Below, in pieces: positions 13,135-25,846 of a stretch of DNA of 64,000 nt; positions within the stretch are counted from its first letter, which is position 1, and every line of letters starts with the position of its first letter. The position numbers were made by a program, and so were the translations under genes. This DNA is from Steromphala cineraria (lineage: Eukaryota > Mollusca > Gastropoda > Trochida > Trochidae): the NCBI GenBank assembly GCA_916613615.1, contig OU744721.1:70995060-71059059 (forward strand), written 5' to 3'. Under the pieces are notes generated by a model that saw only the letters and a list, made by a program, of their open reading frames with translations, was not told where the DNA came from and did no database searches.

Positions 13135-13503
13135 GTTTATAAAAAGTTCACCGAGGCAAACGAAAAAGCTCATCCAAAATTACATTCCTTTGAAGTTCCG
13201 AAACGGGTTTATACCAGACCTAATCCAGTGGATATGAACATCAAACATTTTGAGGAGTCACAGTTTTTCAGGTATTTCATGATATGGACTTGGTCTGCAT
13301 TGACAGAAGTCACCTTTGATCTCGTAAGAATGCGTAAGAAGTTTGTCCAAAAGAAGTGTCTTCTGACTTTGGTAAAAATCCTTAATGACATGAAGATAAA
13401 TCACACTTTATGCAATCTGCATAAAACCTTCCTCAGTACAATAGGCATGGGAAGCCGACCGCTTTCAAACCAAGAACTGCTATATTTTAGCTTTAACTTC
13501 TAA
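13135..13503 (+). pseudogene. 122-codon open segment, family F1 copy, product unknown
   Basis: The frame is open from 13,135 (after a stop) to a TAA ending at 13,503. It includes FTEANEKAHPKLHSFEVPKR, then NPVDMNIKHFEESQFFRYF and MIWTWSALTEV. The aromatic FFRYFMIWTWS core aligns in frame with FWKYFVVWYIS at 6.03 kb and MFSNFMLVWGWS at 39.07 and 53.53 kb. A possible donor (TTTG|GTAAAA) lies inside, so the true exon may end near 13,370. The next family exon lies 0.8 kb downstream at 14.18 kb, which makes a shared gene plausible but unproven. It may be a real exon; I mark it as pseudogene because no complete gene can be assembled. Confidence 0.35.
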
Positions 13504-14180
13504 CATTCTACACTTGCAGTTAACTCCATACTTTTGCTGCCTATCCTTTCTTATCGATTTATCATGCCAACTTAACGAACCTTCTCACATTGAGCAGACT
13601 TGTATTTTACAAATGTGTTATGCCTAGGTACAGAACTTGCTGTTCTGAAATGTCATGTTTGTGTCAGCGAGGATCACACTAAGGCACTAGCCTGTATCAA
13701 ATTGACAATGAAAACGACAAAAAGACACATCTTTTCTGTTAAGAATCTGCATAATCTGTTTATTGGTGAAATAAAATTGAGACAAATGTGAATGACTAAA
13801 TACAATTAAGTCAGACGCTTGAATATGAACTGTCATGATGTAATTTACTATACGTTAATCTCTCCCACCATGTTAAGTACAATTATTATATAAACACCTT
13901 TGCACGTGTGACATAGAAAGAATTGGTGCTTTTTGATTACCAATGCTATAAAATTTACTTGTGTTGATAAAACTTATGATTGTAAATTCAATTCCAATGA
14001 CGAATTTGGCACTACCAAATCATAGTTAAGGAAACATTAAACGATATTTCAATGTAGCCGAGAACCACAATGTCATTTTTTAGCATAACGGTCTGTGTAC
14101 ATGTTTTAAGCAAGATTATTATTTTACTTGATAGTGGCATAAAGTACAATTTCATTGAACAAGTAATGTCATAATATCAG

Positions 14181-14400
14181 CGTTATCAAGGTCAGATCAG
14201 TATTTGACCTGTTCATAACAAATAGTGTACTGTTAACTTACACTGAAGTGGAGGGTCAGTGTCTAGACTCTGTTGTCCTAGTTCAAGGAATAAACACTCT
14301 TGTAGATTTAATCAAGGGTACTCCTGTTTTGATCGCAGCAGTGTGTCTCAATAAATTGCAACAGGTTCTTGTGAGCCCCAGGAGAATGGACATGAACTAA
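14181..14400 (+). pseudogene. Family F2 exon, best-preserved copy (73 codons open)
   Basis: A TATCAG acceptor-like site at 14,180 opens a frame through VFDLFITNSVLLTYTEVE, then GQCLDSVVLVQGINTLVDLI, then an Ala/Val/Leu-rich helix-like stretch, to a TAA at 14,398-14,400. Five bases later is a consensus donor (TCATT|GTAAGT). The copies at 18.73 kb (+) and 28.34 kb (-) share GQ(S/R)LDTVV and INYLVNS in the same frame, and the 28.34-kb copy lacks the stop before the donor site. Similarity is concentrated in the coding phase. The product and fold are unrecognised; the composition looks amphipathic-helical. It may be an exon of a live gene whose first exons lie left of 14 kb. Confidence 0.45.
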
Positions 14401-14588
14401 TCATTGTAAGTTATAGCCTTCACATTACCTCACGTTTCTTTATTAGGCACATTAAGCAGAGAGTTTCACGAGGTCAACAAAAACGGCTTTAGCTCTAACA
14501 TCAGGAAAATGATTGATTATCTTGTTTGCATTGATAACCCTCATTCGAAGTAACACTTCATTGCTTTTTAGACTACCTAAATAGAATA

Positions 14589-14670
14589 GAAATACTAACA
14601 TGTAAGCATTTTAATCTACATAAACATAAGAAATACTAACATGTAAGCATTTTAATCTACAGAAACATAA
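14589..14670. repeat. 41-bp tandem duplication
   Basis: Two adjacent, nearly identical 41-bp copies start GAAATACTAACATGTAAGCA. They differ at about one position, which suggests recent local slippage or duplication. Confidence 0.9.
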
Positions 14671-15243
14671 GAAAATGGAACCTTTCTTTTAAAGCTTCAT
14701 TTGCTTACATTACCTAGCCTCAGCCACCTAGTGCTAGCTTTGTTACATTGTCCGGTTTTAATTATAACAATGACAAGTTTTAAGCCTAATTAAACTGTAC
14801 ATTATTAATGTAGAATGAAGGAACTTTCAAAGCAGCTTCGCGCGACCATATAAGTTCATACTTCTAAATCGAACGTGCAATTTTCTACAGTCAATATACT
14901 GTATCATAATCAATACAATGAAACTATTCAGCAATAGTGAGATAAAAAAAACCACTATTAACAAAAACAAAGTTATGATCCAAGAGTAGACAGGGTAACG
15001 TTTTTCATGATGCCTAAAGTAAATAATCATTCTCCTAGAGTACGCATTTATTAGAAAAAGAAAGAAACTTTCCCTTAAAAAAATAACTTTTAAATTTTGT
15101 TCAATGATCCATTAATTTACCAATCAACAAAAAAGATTCTACGTATTTTCAGTATTTTTGAGGGAGCAACATCTCCAATAACCCCTTCAAAGTACTATTG
15201 ATTTTTTTTTCTATACTTCCACTGAGTGACATTTCTTATTCAG

Positions 15244-15391
15244 TGAGGAAAACATAAATGTTACTTACAAATGGAAAGGTTTCTCACTTATATGATAATC
15301 TTATTTCTGTATACACCTAACCTTATTTGCATAGCGGGACTGGTGGGTGAAAGTGATGTAAATGTGACAGGTGAATGGCTTCATGTAAATG
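15244..15391 (+). CDS. First coding exon of a small secreted or membrane-targeted protein (signal peptide)
   Basis: A pyrimidine-rich acceptor (CATTTCTTATTCAG) is followed by a 27-nt leader and an ATG at 15,271. The 40 codons encode a charged N-terminus and a hydrophobic core (MERFLTYMIILFLYTPNLIC) and end at a consensus donor, ATG|GTGAGT, in phase 1. This is what a signal-peptide exon looks like. Cleavage is likely after the CIAG region, which leaves an acidic, N-glycosylation-like NVTG segment. The acceptor upstream of the ATG implies a 5'-UTR exon. The next in-phase acceptor I could find is the exon at 19,710. If unspliced, the frame stops seven codons later. Confidence 0.5.
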
Positions 15392-18300
15392 GTGAGTGCT
15401 TTCCTTTGTCATAGTTTTATAATTTCACACTCTGAAGTTTACACATATCCTCGAACGTTGATTGGTCTAGGGCATGGTCATGTGATCGAAGATTCATCGA
15501 TTCATTTCCCATGAACTCACAAAAACAGTGTTCATACTTGTGTGAACGTTGACCGGAACTACTTTGATTCTCCGTCCAACATCAAACCAAACGTTATATT
15601 CAATAATTTGTTAGTAAAAATTACCAATGGAATTGTTATTATAGCTTTTTTTCGAAGTATATTATTTTGATTTGAAAACATTCACTTTTATCATTTGTTT
15701 TAGATCATTTGATAGGCTAATCATTTATTACTAAATAGTAGATCTGATCGAACGGAACGAGATGAATATTTACATTACGGTCATTATTGAGTACTGTAAA
15801 GCGTAACAAAGACAGTCTTCATACTCAAGATGTATACACAAGAGATGACAATTATCGATAGAGCAGTTACATGTCAATAATTACTGTTTTTTTACATATT
15901 TTGACGAAGATATATACCCCTGCAAATGGCGGCCAGTATGACGTCTAATGCATAAATGTAAGGTAGATACAACTGTAACTCTGATCTCTTGTCCTTGCAC
16001 GAAGGGATTTTATACAAATTTGCGCTTCATTTAGAAATTCTTAGTGCATCATAGTATCTTATCTCATATATAACACAGACTTATTTTGATAAATATTCAG
16101 TTTCTCATCAAATTGGGATTATTTCTTGTCGCATGTCGCAGTGTTACTCGTTCAAAGGAAAAAACAGTATTCATATCACTCCGCCGCTCAAATCCATATA
16201 TGGTGCGAAAAATTATAAGAGCAAGCAAGCTCGCTGGGTTCACACAAGTTTGAATGTAGCTTTTACATCGTTCATTTTCCAGTGCAAACACACAAACTGA
16301 CATTCAATTCTTAAATAAATACTTTATGCCATTTGCGTTTTGCTTACATAAAAGTCATAAATGTCAATAAGTGGGCCTCTTATCAGGAATAAGGTCAAAC
16401 TTTAGAACCCCTTCTTAAAGAAAGTAAATGGATTACCTACCATTGAGACTGTCTTTTAACAGAATATTAGGAAATATTGTATTAGTCGAACGAGAAATAT
16501 ATGATTATCAACATAACGCAATAATGATGAACAATTTGTCACATACAGACATAAAGTCATCATTATTTATTCGTTCCGAAGGTACAGATAGGCCGATAAT
16601 TGTTGTGTTAACCAGCTAGTGTTTACTGACATTTAAAAGTTTTGCCTGTTTAAGACAAGTGCGTTTAGTCAACAACTGACATGGATGTAGTGCTGTCAGG
16701 ATACATGTATATCAAATAGTAATTTTGATGGCAAAATGATTATTATTAATCAAAGTTTGTATCCTTTGTTTTGACTTTGGACTTATCAAAGAAATAAAGT
16801 GTATGACATGTGTTAATAAACCTAGAGATAGTCGGTGAAATAAAAGCATTTAGTCGATCACCAGTTTGAGATTTCTGACTTATTGAAGCTCAGCTATTTA
16901 AGATTTTTATTTATTTTTTGTCAGTGTAATAAATAATGCTCTAAGACAAGCAATTGTTTTCAAAAGTTTCAGCTTCTTCTCTTTGTATATCCGGAGGGGA
17001 AGTCAACCTACGTGTTACTATTCAGTCAATCAAGGAGGGGAGAAACATTTAGGTCATGCAGAGTTGAAGATATCCCTAGAGACATTTCTTACTATGGAAT
17101 GTCTACACTGTACTCATTATTAAACATTGTTGTAATAAGTATCATTTTGAATAATGACTGTGACTTATTGCAACAAGTAGTAAATAAAGTTACGAATCTT
17201 AATTTGTTAACCCCCTTGTCGTACCCGTATATAGCTCCTGTTTTAGGGTTTCATTGCCTTGAATGGAACATCAAATTGAATTTGTAATGTTCAATAATAT
17301 ATACCTGTACGCTTTGATATCAGCATTTCTACAAGTTTGTTTCAGTCCCATGACCACCGAAATCTGGTAAATTAACATGTTAACCCTTTTCATTGTGTTG
17401 AATAAGCATGCACTCTCTCTTATAAACGTTTCAAGTCAATTGTATTGTAATTTTGGTAAAGCTGTCATCGAAAAGCATTGGCTTTACTAAATGTTGGATG
17501 TGAGATTAACTGAAGTATGTGACAGAGCCATAGGAGTGGTTTCAAAAAAATTGTGCAGTTTCCATCGCCACTGTTCTCGTTCTAATCGCTATAACTCTGT
17601 TTCATCAAGCTTACCAGAATTCATATTCTTAAGACGCTGCAAATACTTCAGGGGAACTATTTTGAGATATTCACATACAATTATCAAAGGTCACGTCATG
17701 CTCAAGAGTTTTACAATAACTAAACAATTCCTTGTAAACACGATAACTTGAAAAGTTTTCGTGCTACGGAGCTCTAATTCGACATATATCATCTTAGGAA
17801 AATAAAAAGATTGAAAAGGGTTCTGCTACAATCCATCAAAGGTCAAGGTCAAATCAAGGTCGTGACTTAAGAATGGTTAAGCGAAATTGCTTTATACATG
17901 TATTTACTATTTACTATTATCACTTTTAATCATTCAAAATTGTTCTAAAAATTATGACACGTTAACATTGTTTCTTGATAAGAGTTTAGTAAAACCTTAA
18001 TTTGGATTTTGAAATAAAAAATCAATGTTTTGACATGTTCACTTTTAAGATAAAATTTACTTGTCCCGACGCCATACATTTTTTTTGGTTACAGTTATTT
18101 CTTAGAAAATGCTCCACATTATTTCAAAATGAATCCAAATTTGAGTTTCCTTGAAAACCAAGTTACCCTGTTACCCAAGGCATTGAGAAGAACACGTTGT
18201 AATGTTTTTTATGAGATGTTTTATTTCGTGAGGGGATCACATGCCAATGATACAGATATTGTATATTTTGGAATAAGTTCACTTTTGAAAGTGGGATAAA

Positions 18301-18587
18301 ACGGCATTTTAATCTGGGGCAGTATTCAGATTCAATGTTTGGGACAAAGCAGAATGGAAATAATAATCTTTCGCTTCTAGCGATATCATAGCCATCTGTC
18401 TGATATGATAAATTAATCACGATTTAGACAGCAACATCGAATGAAGTTGATAACATAGACGGTATTAGAAACTGTTTTCATTTACTGAGCTGGTGATAGA
18501 GAGTCCGAAAGAAGTCCAACTTCAAAATTCACATTGTAATAAAACACTTTCATGGGACCGTTCGATAGATAAAATCCATCAATTTAG
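15392..18587. other. No additional exon supported; possible intron
   Basis: AT-rich sequence between a signal-peptide exon and later exon-like segments. Open frames at 16.43-16.62, 17.01-17.29 and 17.49-17.75 kb were inspected. None shows a convincing acceptor/donor pair or family match, so none is called. Confidence 0.4.
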
Positions 18588-18844
18588 ACTCCAGTACAGA
18601 GGGAAAGGATCTTATTTTGTCGAAATATTTTGTATACTGCAATACTGTATCAAAGAAGTCAAGAAGATCAAAGCACTGTTTAAACTCAATGTGAACGGGT
18701 CCTATTCTCTAACTGTATATTTCGGAAGGTCAGAGTCTAGACACTGTTGTCCCTATTGACCTAATAAACTACCTTGTAAACTCATACAAGTGTGCTGCTG
18801 TTTCGACCTGAGAGTCCGAAGGCAATAGACGTAAACTGATCATT
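18588..18844 (+). pseudogene. Family F2 exon copy 2, frame-disrupted
   Basis: After an AATTTAG acceptor-like site the frame reads FVEIFCILQYCIKEV then ALFKLNVNG, matching the minus-strand copy at 28.4 kb (FVVFCMLHN...MFKLNVN). In the six codons FKLNVN the two copies differ at four positions, all synonymous. A 2-base length change then shifts the frame relative to GQSLDTVV, and about 34 bp are missing near the end compared with the 28.2-kb copy. The block ends at the same conserved donor (TCATT|GTAAGT) seen at 14.4 kb. Most likely a broken exon. Confidence 0.4.
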
Positions 18845-19709
18845 GTAAGTCATCAGATCTTTTAAACATTTACCTTGCGGTCAGTTAAGCAGGAACGCAT
18901 AGTACAAGTAGTGTAACGAGGAGAATATGAACTAGGATTGATGCATCAATACTTAGGTCTTCAAGACTTCCCTTTTGACTTTCACACAGTGTTTAACCTT
19001 CACATGCATTTTTGTCATCGAGGTATCCAATCACTAATTCAGCATAAAAATGACCCAATTTCACATGGTATTTAATATTTAAGGCTTTGCAGAAAATGCA
19101 CCATTGCGACCTGTGTCAGGTATAACATATTATTCCTAGAAGCAGAAAACAATTGGATTGAATTATATGTCACCGTTTTTGAGATACAGAGGTTTGAACT
19201 ATGTAATGTAAACTTGGCTGTTTCAGACCCCTTTGTGATGTAATAAAACCTAACACTAAGATAATGTATATCAGAAATAATTTTGGTCTTGATTATCCAA
19301 ATACAAAGATGTATGTTTTGTTTGGATAACTTCAATAGTTAGCGAGTAATGAATTTTGGAACCTTATTCAAAACACTGAAAATCAAAGATTTGTATACCC
19401 TTACTCCATGTTGGTCCCTCAGCTCCTTCACTGACAACTTTTTAAATGTAAAGTGAACATTGAAAAGGTTGTGCTTTGAATAGCGCGTGTGTAGGTATAA
19501 ACAATCTTTTTAAAGGAACTGTGGATCTTTAAATTGTGCCAAAAGTGAGGAATTTCCAAAAATCGCAATATTCAAGAACTGGTCATGTACAGAAAAAAAT
19601 CGTCATGACCTGTTGTTATTTTTGACTTGTTGGCACACAAGCTTTATGTAAACTATCAACTATCCAAAAGATCGGATTATTGAAAAATGAAGTTTATTTT
19701 GAGTTGCAG

Positions 19710-19843
19710 GTTCTGATGTTACTTCAAATGGGAACTATTACAGTGAGTTGTACCGTTGTATGTCCGTAGCGGACCTCTTATTCAATGTGTTGTACGATGA
19801 ACAGAAGAAACCTACAAGATATGAACTGAACAATGCAATTTGA
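19710..19843 (+). CDS. Candidate terminal exon of the small secreted protein
   Basis: A GAGTTGCAG acceptor precedes 44 codons (GSDVTSNGNYYSELY..., VADLLFNVLYDEQKK) ending at TGA 19,841-19,843. The phase fits the phase-1 donor at 15,391, which would give a predicted product of about 84 residues. Diverged relatives of this exon occur on the minus strand at 6.66-6.58 and about 11.5 kb. The intron would be 4.3 kb and would contain a family F2 copy, so this exon may instead belong to a separate copy that has lost its own first exon. Function unknown. Confidence 0.4.
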
Positions 19844-20693
19844 ATGATTGATTAAAATATAATTCGAACATGACATGAAAAGAATTTCTAAAACATTTAC
19901 TGATTGGTTCCTCATATCGATTTTGGAGTAATTATTTCGCCAATACCTCTTATTACCTCCGACACTTTAATCGTACATGGTGAATTTCTGTTTTAAAAAA
20001 AACCAACAGTCTATGTCAAAATGAATTTTAATATCAGAGATTGTATTGAAATTATCCAAATATATGGATTAATTCATACTTTTCTTAATGTTGGTGTTGT
20101 GAATAATGCAATTGTTCCCATCTATTCGAATTTTAATCTGTCCTGCACCAACAACAATCACTAGTTATGACAACTGCAATTAGTTGAATAAGGTGAGTAA
20201 AAACTCTTCAATTTCGGAAAATGCTTCCACAGCCCCAATCTTTAATTCGCAAGTAACTACATTTCGTGTCCTAAATAAATAAATTACACAAAATATCTCT
20301 TTTTAAAATGTTCAAGCAGTTAAAAGTAACGCTCCTTGAATGGTTCGGTCCCTATTGGTCCTGTAGGGATGATAGGTTGACCTATGAATGCAAGTAAACG
20401 GTCTTGACAATGAAAATCTACAATAAAATACGGATCAATTGTTTTTAATAATCGTTTTGGTGTATATGTTTATATTTTGATTGAAGTGCGTTATTTCAAA
20501 AGTTTGACTGTCCCATAGTTTTGTAAGTGAATGGAACCACTTGCTTGACCTAATCACATAACGTTGCCGAAGTCAAAATAGTTTTAATTATTTGATTAAT
20601 TAGATTTGTTAGGTTAGAGATAAATTCATAAGTTTTTGTCTTATTTTGCTGTTCTATGTAGTGCATTTTTGCAGCAAATTATTATTTTAAAGT
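19844..20693. other. No gene recognised
   Basis: AT-rich flank of the LINE. It contains no exon-like block beyond the terminal exon described just upstream. Confidence 0.5.
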
Positions 20694-20846
20694 TGTTTTT
20701 TTTTTTTTTTTTTTTTCCATAATTTGTGATACAGGCAAATCAAACATTATACACACATCACATATGTACAAATACATAATTCCTCATTTGGCTGATAAAT
20801 ACATAAGTTAAGCATAACAGGACTATTTCTTAACAATTCATTATTT

Positions 20847-23800
20847 TCAAACAGGACTATTCTTGAATAGTAAGTGCAGAGATGACCAATATTTAAAAAA
20901 CTTTTCTTCAGTTTCTGTCGACAAAAACACAAATTTTGATATATCATAGTAACGTACAATTTTATTTTTCACATATTCTAATTTTGGTTTAAAACCATTT
21001 ATGCTGCATCTATAAATATACTGTTTGACTATTAAAATGATTGCATTTACAGGGTTATTGTTCTTTCCTTTCATTCCTAATATTATAATCTTATTTGTGA
21101 ATTCCAATTTCAATTGTACAGAATTTAACCATGATTCTATTTCTTTCCATAACTTAAAGATAGGTTCACAATCCCAAAACATGTGGTTAATTGTTTCGAT
21201 TTCCATTTGGCAAAATGGACAAAGTGGGGATGATATATATCCAATTCTGTTGAGGAAGTGTCTTGTTGGCAAAATATTATGAATGATTCTGTATTGCAAC
21301 CATTTTAAATCTGTACATCCTGAACATTTATTTGCAATTATATTAAAAAATTTCCAATCATTGTCAGCAAATTCAACTTGTAGAATTCTTTCCCATTTTA
21401 AAAAGCTGGGAAGCCGAACGAATTTTGAGTCAAGTAGAAAGGCATACAATCTTTTACCCTCAATTATGGTGTTTATTTGTGATATGTTAAAAGGATATAT
21501 AGGACCAAACAGTTTTCTATTAAATTTGGTAATTTTTAGAGATCGGCTGTATGCCAATATGGCTCTTTTCACTGATTCATAAGTTAGAAAATTGGTCTTT
21601 ATTGAAAATGTATTGGAAAATTCTTCATATGTTAGCAGTCTGCAATCTTCATGTAGGAGATCATTAACGAAAACAACACCTTTTACATACCAATCATAAT
21701 ACAAAAACGGTTGCCTGCCAATCAAAATATTATCATTGTTCCACAGTGATTGCGAGAGTATGTCATATTCATTCGAAATAGTCTTTTTGCTTATTGATAT
21801 AAAGTGCGACCATTCTAGGAGTATGTCTTTCCAAAATGAGTTTGATAAAGAGGGAATTACTATATTCTGAATGAAGCCGCTATCTGTTATTAGTAAAGAA
21901 GTTTTTATATTCAACAGATGTTTAAACAGATCTGTCCATTTAAGGTCATTACCACTGATACGTTTTATCCATTTTAGTTTTTGTGATGAAATAATCTTTC
22001 TGATATTTGGAGCTTTTATACCCCCATGTTCTGGATTCAGAATTATTACAGCTCTTTTAACCTTATCTGGTTTATTTTTCCATATGAAATTAACATTTCT
22101 TTTGTAGGCTTTCAATGACACTTTTTTTCGGGTTTGGTAAGGACGAGAAAAGATGGTTCAGTTTTGGAAGTAGGAGCGATTTAAGCACAGTATTTCTGCC
22201 ATAAGGGGTCAATTTTCGAGCTGACCAAATATTCATTTGCCTGTCAATATGAGAGAGCTTTTCGTTGTAGTTATCATCAACCATCTTGTCTAGGTCAATA
22301 TCAAAATTTATGCCTAAGAGTGAGAAATTTGTTTGTGACCAGTCAAAATTCCATTCTTTACACATCTTGTATCGGGGTCTTTTTTTTGAACCAATCCATA
22401 TAAGTTTTGTTTTATCAATGTTGACTTTCAGTCCTGAGAAGCGGGCGAAAAATTCTAAAGTATTTAAAGCTGCGTAGAGGCTTTTTTCCGTACCATCTAA
22501 CGTGAGAGTTGTATCTTCTGCAAATTGTGAAAGAATATGTTCTATATTTCCAATTTTGATTCCTTTGATATTCTTATTATTACGTATCATAATACCCAAA
22601 ATTTCTACACATAAGAGAAATATATATGGCGCAAGCGGAACCCCCTGGCGGCAACCTCGACTTATTTTAAACGGGGACGATGCGAAGCCATTTACTAGGA
22701 CTCTTGATTCAATATCATTGTAGAAGGTTTCTATCCAGCGTGAAATACTGGGTCCAAAATTAAAAAACGTCAAGACTTTTCTGAGGTAATTCCTGTCTAC
22801 TGAATCGAATGCTTTTTCAAAGTCAATAAGTAGGAGTAATCCTGGTATCTGACATGATTCGGTATGTTCCATTAGGTCATATACAAGTCTTGTTACTTCG
22901 CCAATATATCTTCCTTTTACAAAGCCTTTTTGATCTTCATTTATAATAAGTGGTAATATCTTTATAATTCTGTTTGCAATTGCGGTGGCACCAATTTTGT
23001 ACGAGGTATTAAGTAAAGAGATTGGGCGCCAGTTTTTCAAAAATTTCTTAGGTTTATTTGCTTTCGGGATGCATGTTATCAATCCCTGCTTTTGTGAGAT
23101 TGATAAATTGCCAGCATCATAACCAGAATTAAGAGACTTGAGGAGAAATATTCCTAAATCTTTCCAGAAAAATTTAAGAAATTCTGTAGTAAAACCATCG
23201 GGCCCTGGGCTCTTTTCATTTTTCATGTTTTTTAGAGCGAACGACAACTCAAATAATTTTAATTCTCCTTCAAGATCACATCTATCAAGATCATTTAATA
23301 CTTCATATTTTTCATTTTTAAGCATTTCGAACAGATTAACTTCAGATTGTTCGTGTGCGGTATATAGTTTTTCGTAAAATAACTTTGTTTCTTCAAGTAG
23401 AGGTTTACTTTCTGAAACAATCGTACCGTCATTCTTTTCTATAACATTAATTGATTTATTTAAAAAAATTCTAGACTCTAGCTTTAAAAAGTATTTGGTT
23501 GGTTTTTCTCCCTTTTCGATCCAATTTGCTTTAGATCTCATTAGTATTCCGTTTATTTTATGGTCTGCAATTTCATTTAGATCATTTTTAGTAACATTTA
23601 TTTCGTCAAGCAAACTTTGCTTGGTGTGGTTGTCCTCATTTAGATCTAGTTTCATTTCCAGTTCTTCTAATTTAGATTCCAAGTTTCTCTCTTTTTCATT
23701 TATGATTTTCTTTTTGGTTGATGAATAATATATAGTTTTACCCCTGATCATGAGTAGTAATGTTTCCCAAAGTAATTGAGCATCGATAGAGTAACTGTTT

Positions 23801-24651
23801 GATTCATCATCCGGGGTTTTATATTGTTCTATAGTTGATTGGATTGTATCCTTTACAAGTTTTACGTATTTTCTATCATGGAGGAGTGAATTATTGAATT
23901 TCCAAAAGCCCTTTCCCCTTGCTAAGGTGGAACAAGTCAAGGACAGGGAGATAAGCGAGTGATCCGAATTTATACTTGGCAGGATTTCGCTATTGTCAAC
24001 TGAAGATAACAACCCATGGGAAATCAGGAAAAAATCGAGTCGCGATTGTTTAAGGGGAGTCGGTTGCCGCCAGGTGAAACGTTTAGCATCGTAGTTGAGT
24101 TCACGCCAGGGATCTTTTAAATCAAATTTATCAATCATTTCAAAAACTTTCTCTCTTGCATTGGGGTTGTTAATGTGTTTATAGTTATACGTGTCTAGAT
24201 GTTTGTTTTGAACTAGATTCCAATCGCCACACAGACATATTTCATCACTGTCATAATTCGTAACTATGTTCATGATAGTCTCATAAAAGTCTGGCCTATC
24301 TTCGTTTGGCCCATATATACTGATTACAGTGTAGGTAATCTCATTAATAAGAATCTTAAGAGCAACATAATTTCCAAAGTCATCTATATCACACTCTTGT
24401 ACTTTAAACTCAAAATTGTTATTAAACAATATAGCCGTTCCCCGGGCATTACTTCTGAAGCAACTAATGTAGCATTCATTATAACCCCATTGTTCTTTTA
24501 TCTTTTGGATTTGGTCGGAGGTAAAGTGTATATCTTGCAAACAATAAATATTGCCCTTTTTCTTCTTTAGAAAACTAAAGACTTTTTTGCGTTTTAGGCT
24601 ATTATTAAGGCCTCTGCAGTTTTGACATAGTATCTTAAGCTTTTCGGTCAT
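20847..24651 (-). pseudogene. LINE ORF2 (endonuclease-reverse transcriptase), element A, frameshifted
   Basis: ATG at 24,651. The N-terminus is an APE-type endonuclease: CQNCRG, LQDIHF near residue 40, SIYGPNED, LCGDWN, RLDFFLIS, SDHSL. A charged linker is followed by reverse transcriptase: EKSPGPDGF, motif A LLLIDFEKAFDSVD near residue 608, motif B region RGCRQGVPLAPYIF, motif C QFAEDTTL near residue 712. The C-terminal zf-RVT region has a CPFC-x7-H-x4-C motif (CPFCQMEIETINHMFWDC). A one-base frameshift at about 22,090-22,110 splits the frame into 853 and about 415 codons. The catalytic FADD is FAED (GAA at 22,516-22,518), and the usual GDP of motif B is GVP. Both differ from element B and should cripple polymerase activity. 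Total length (about 1,268 codons) is normal for this group. Confidence 0.92.
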
Positions 24652-25846
24652 TTTTTAAGCAAACGAATGGTGTGTGAAGTTTCAGCCAAATTGGAATAAA
24701 AAATCATCAGCAAAGTAAATTCAATGTAAATATCTATTGAGTTTGCCTGTCGTGTTGGTAAAAAGTACTTCTGGTTCTAAGGAAAAGGAATTGAAAACAT
24801 TATCCAGCTTAGGGATAAAACTTTAGAAAAGCAACTTAAAAACATAAAAGAAATCATCGTACGGAGGGGTTAATCTACCCCACGAATATCCCTGATGGAT
24901 ATTGGAACAAAATGAAAAACCAACAACAAATAAAGTGAAATCTCTATAACATGAGTGTTGTTAACACGAGTGACATGAACGCTACGCAGTGAAAGTGGAA
25001 AGTCCGTGCATGTATATTACAGCGCGTGTCAATGATGCATATGAAAAAAACTGCCACGTTGTATGGAGATAGATTCATGATGGTAAAAAGGTCTAAAATA
25101 TGTGGACATTTGCAATCAATCCTTAGGATTTCAGTGTTATGGATATTAAATGGATGATTCTGTTGGTAAGGTAAGCATTCATCAATTTTACGCTATAGTA
25201 TTAGAGTAATTTTGACGGTTATGGTAGAATATGTACTTGTATGCTTTACTAATCTCATGCAAATATCATATGCGATCATACGTTACCCGGAACTAATAAA
25301 ATAGGAACATCCACATTGTGCATAACAGGTAGATATACTCATTTCAAATAAACATAAAAATAGATGAGATGAAATATCTCAATTATTTTACTTTATCATA
25401 TTTCACTCTTCTGTTGAAGTACATGTACTTGAACGCGTTGTTTTTATTACAGAAGGATATATTTATATGTTAAAAGCAAAGTGGGAGGCGCTTACCATTG
25501 TGCATTAGTTCACTAAACAGTTTGATTGTCATGTTCTCAACTTAAAGTCATTATAAGCAGTAATAACATAAAACAATGGCCTCATTCAAACGCCCAAGTA
25601 TTAGGCAAGTAAGATACATGTAGTTAGTACAGAAAACTTATTAAGTAAAAAAGTTTAACTTCGTTATCAAACAGTTAAACGTGCTCAACTTAAGTATTGT
25701 TGACCTTTGTATTCTTTAAGTCCATCTAGTGGTCTCTCGAAGACTTACACAAAACATTTAGCAAATGAATGAAATAAATGATAAACACAGGTCTCCATTT
25801 CATTGCCAACGTTACCGATGTAATAGAGCATCAAAGTCATTTAAAG

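Noticed and set aside
18728..18790. Cys-rich peptide reading (frame giving SRHCCP)
   Set aside because: An alternative frame of the F2 block; the GQ(S/C/R)LD(T/S)VV frame is longer, more consistent between copies and open for 73 codons at 14.2 kb.
23138..23728. Plus-strand genes inside element A
   Set aside because: They are antisense shadows of LINE ORF2.
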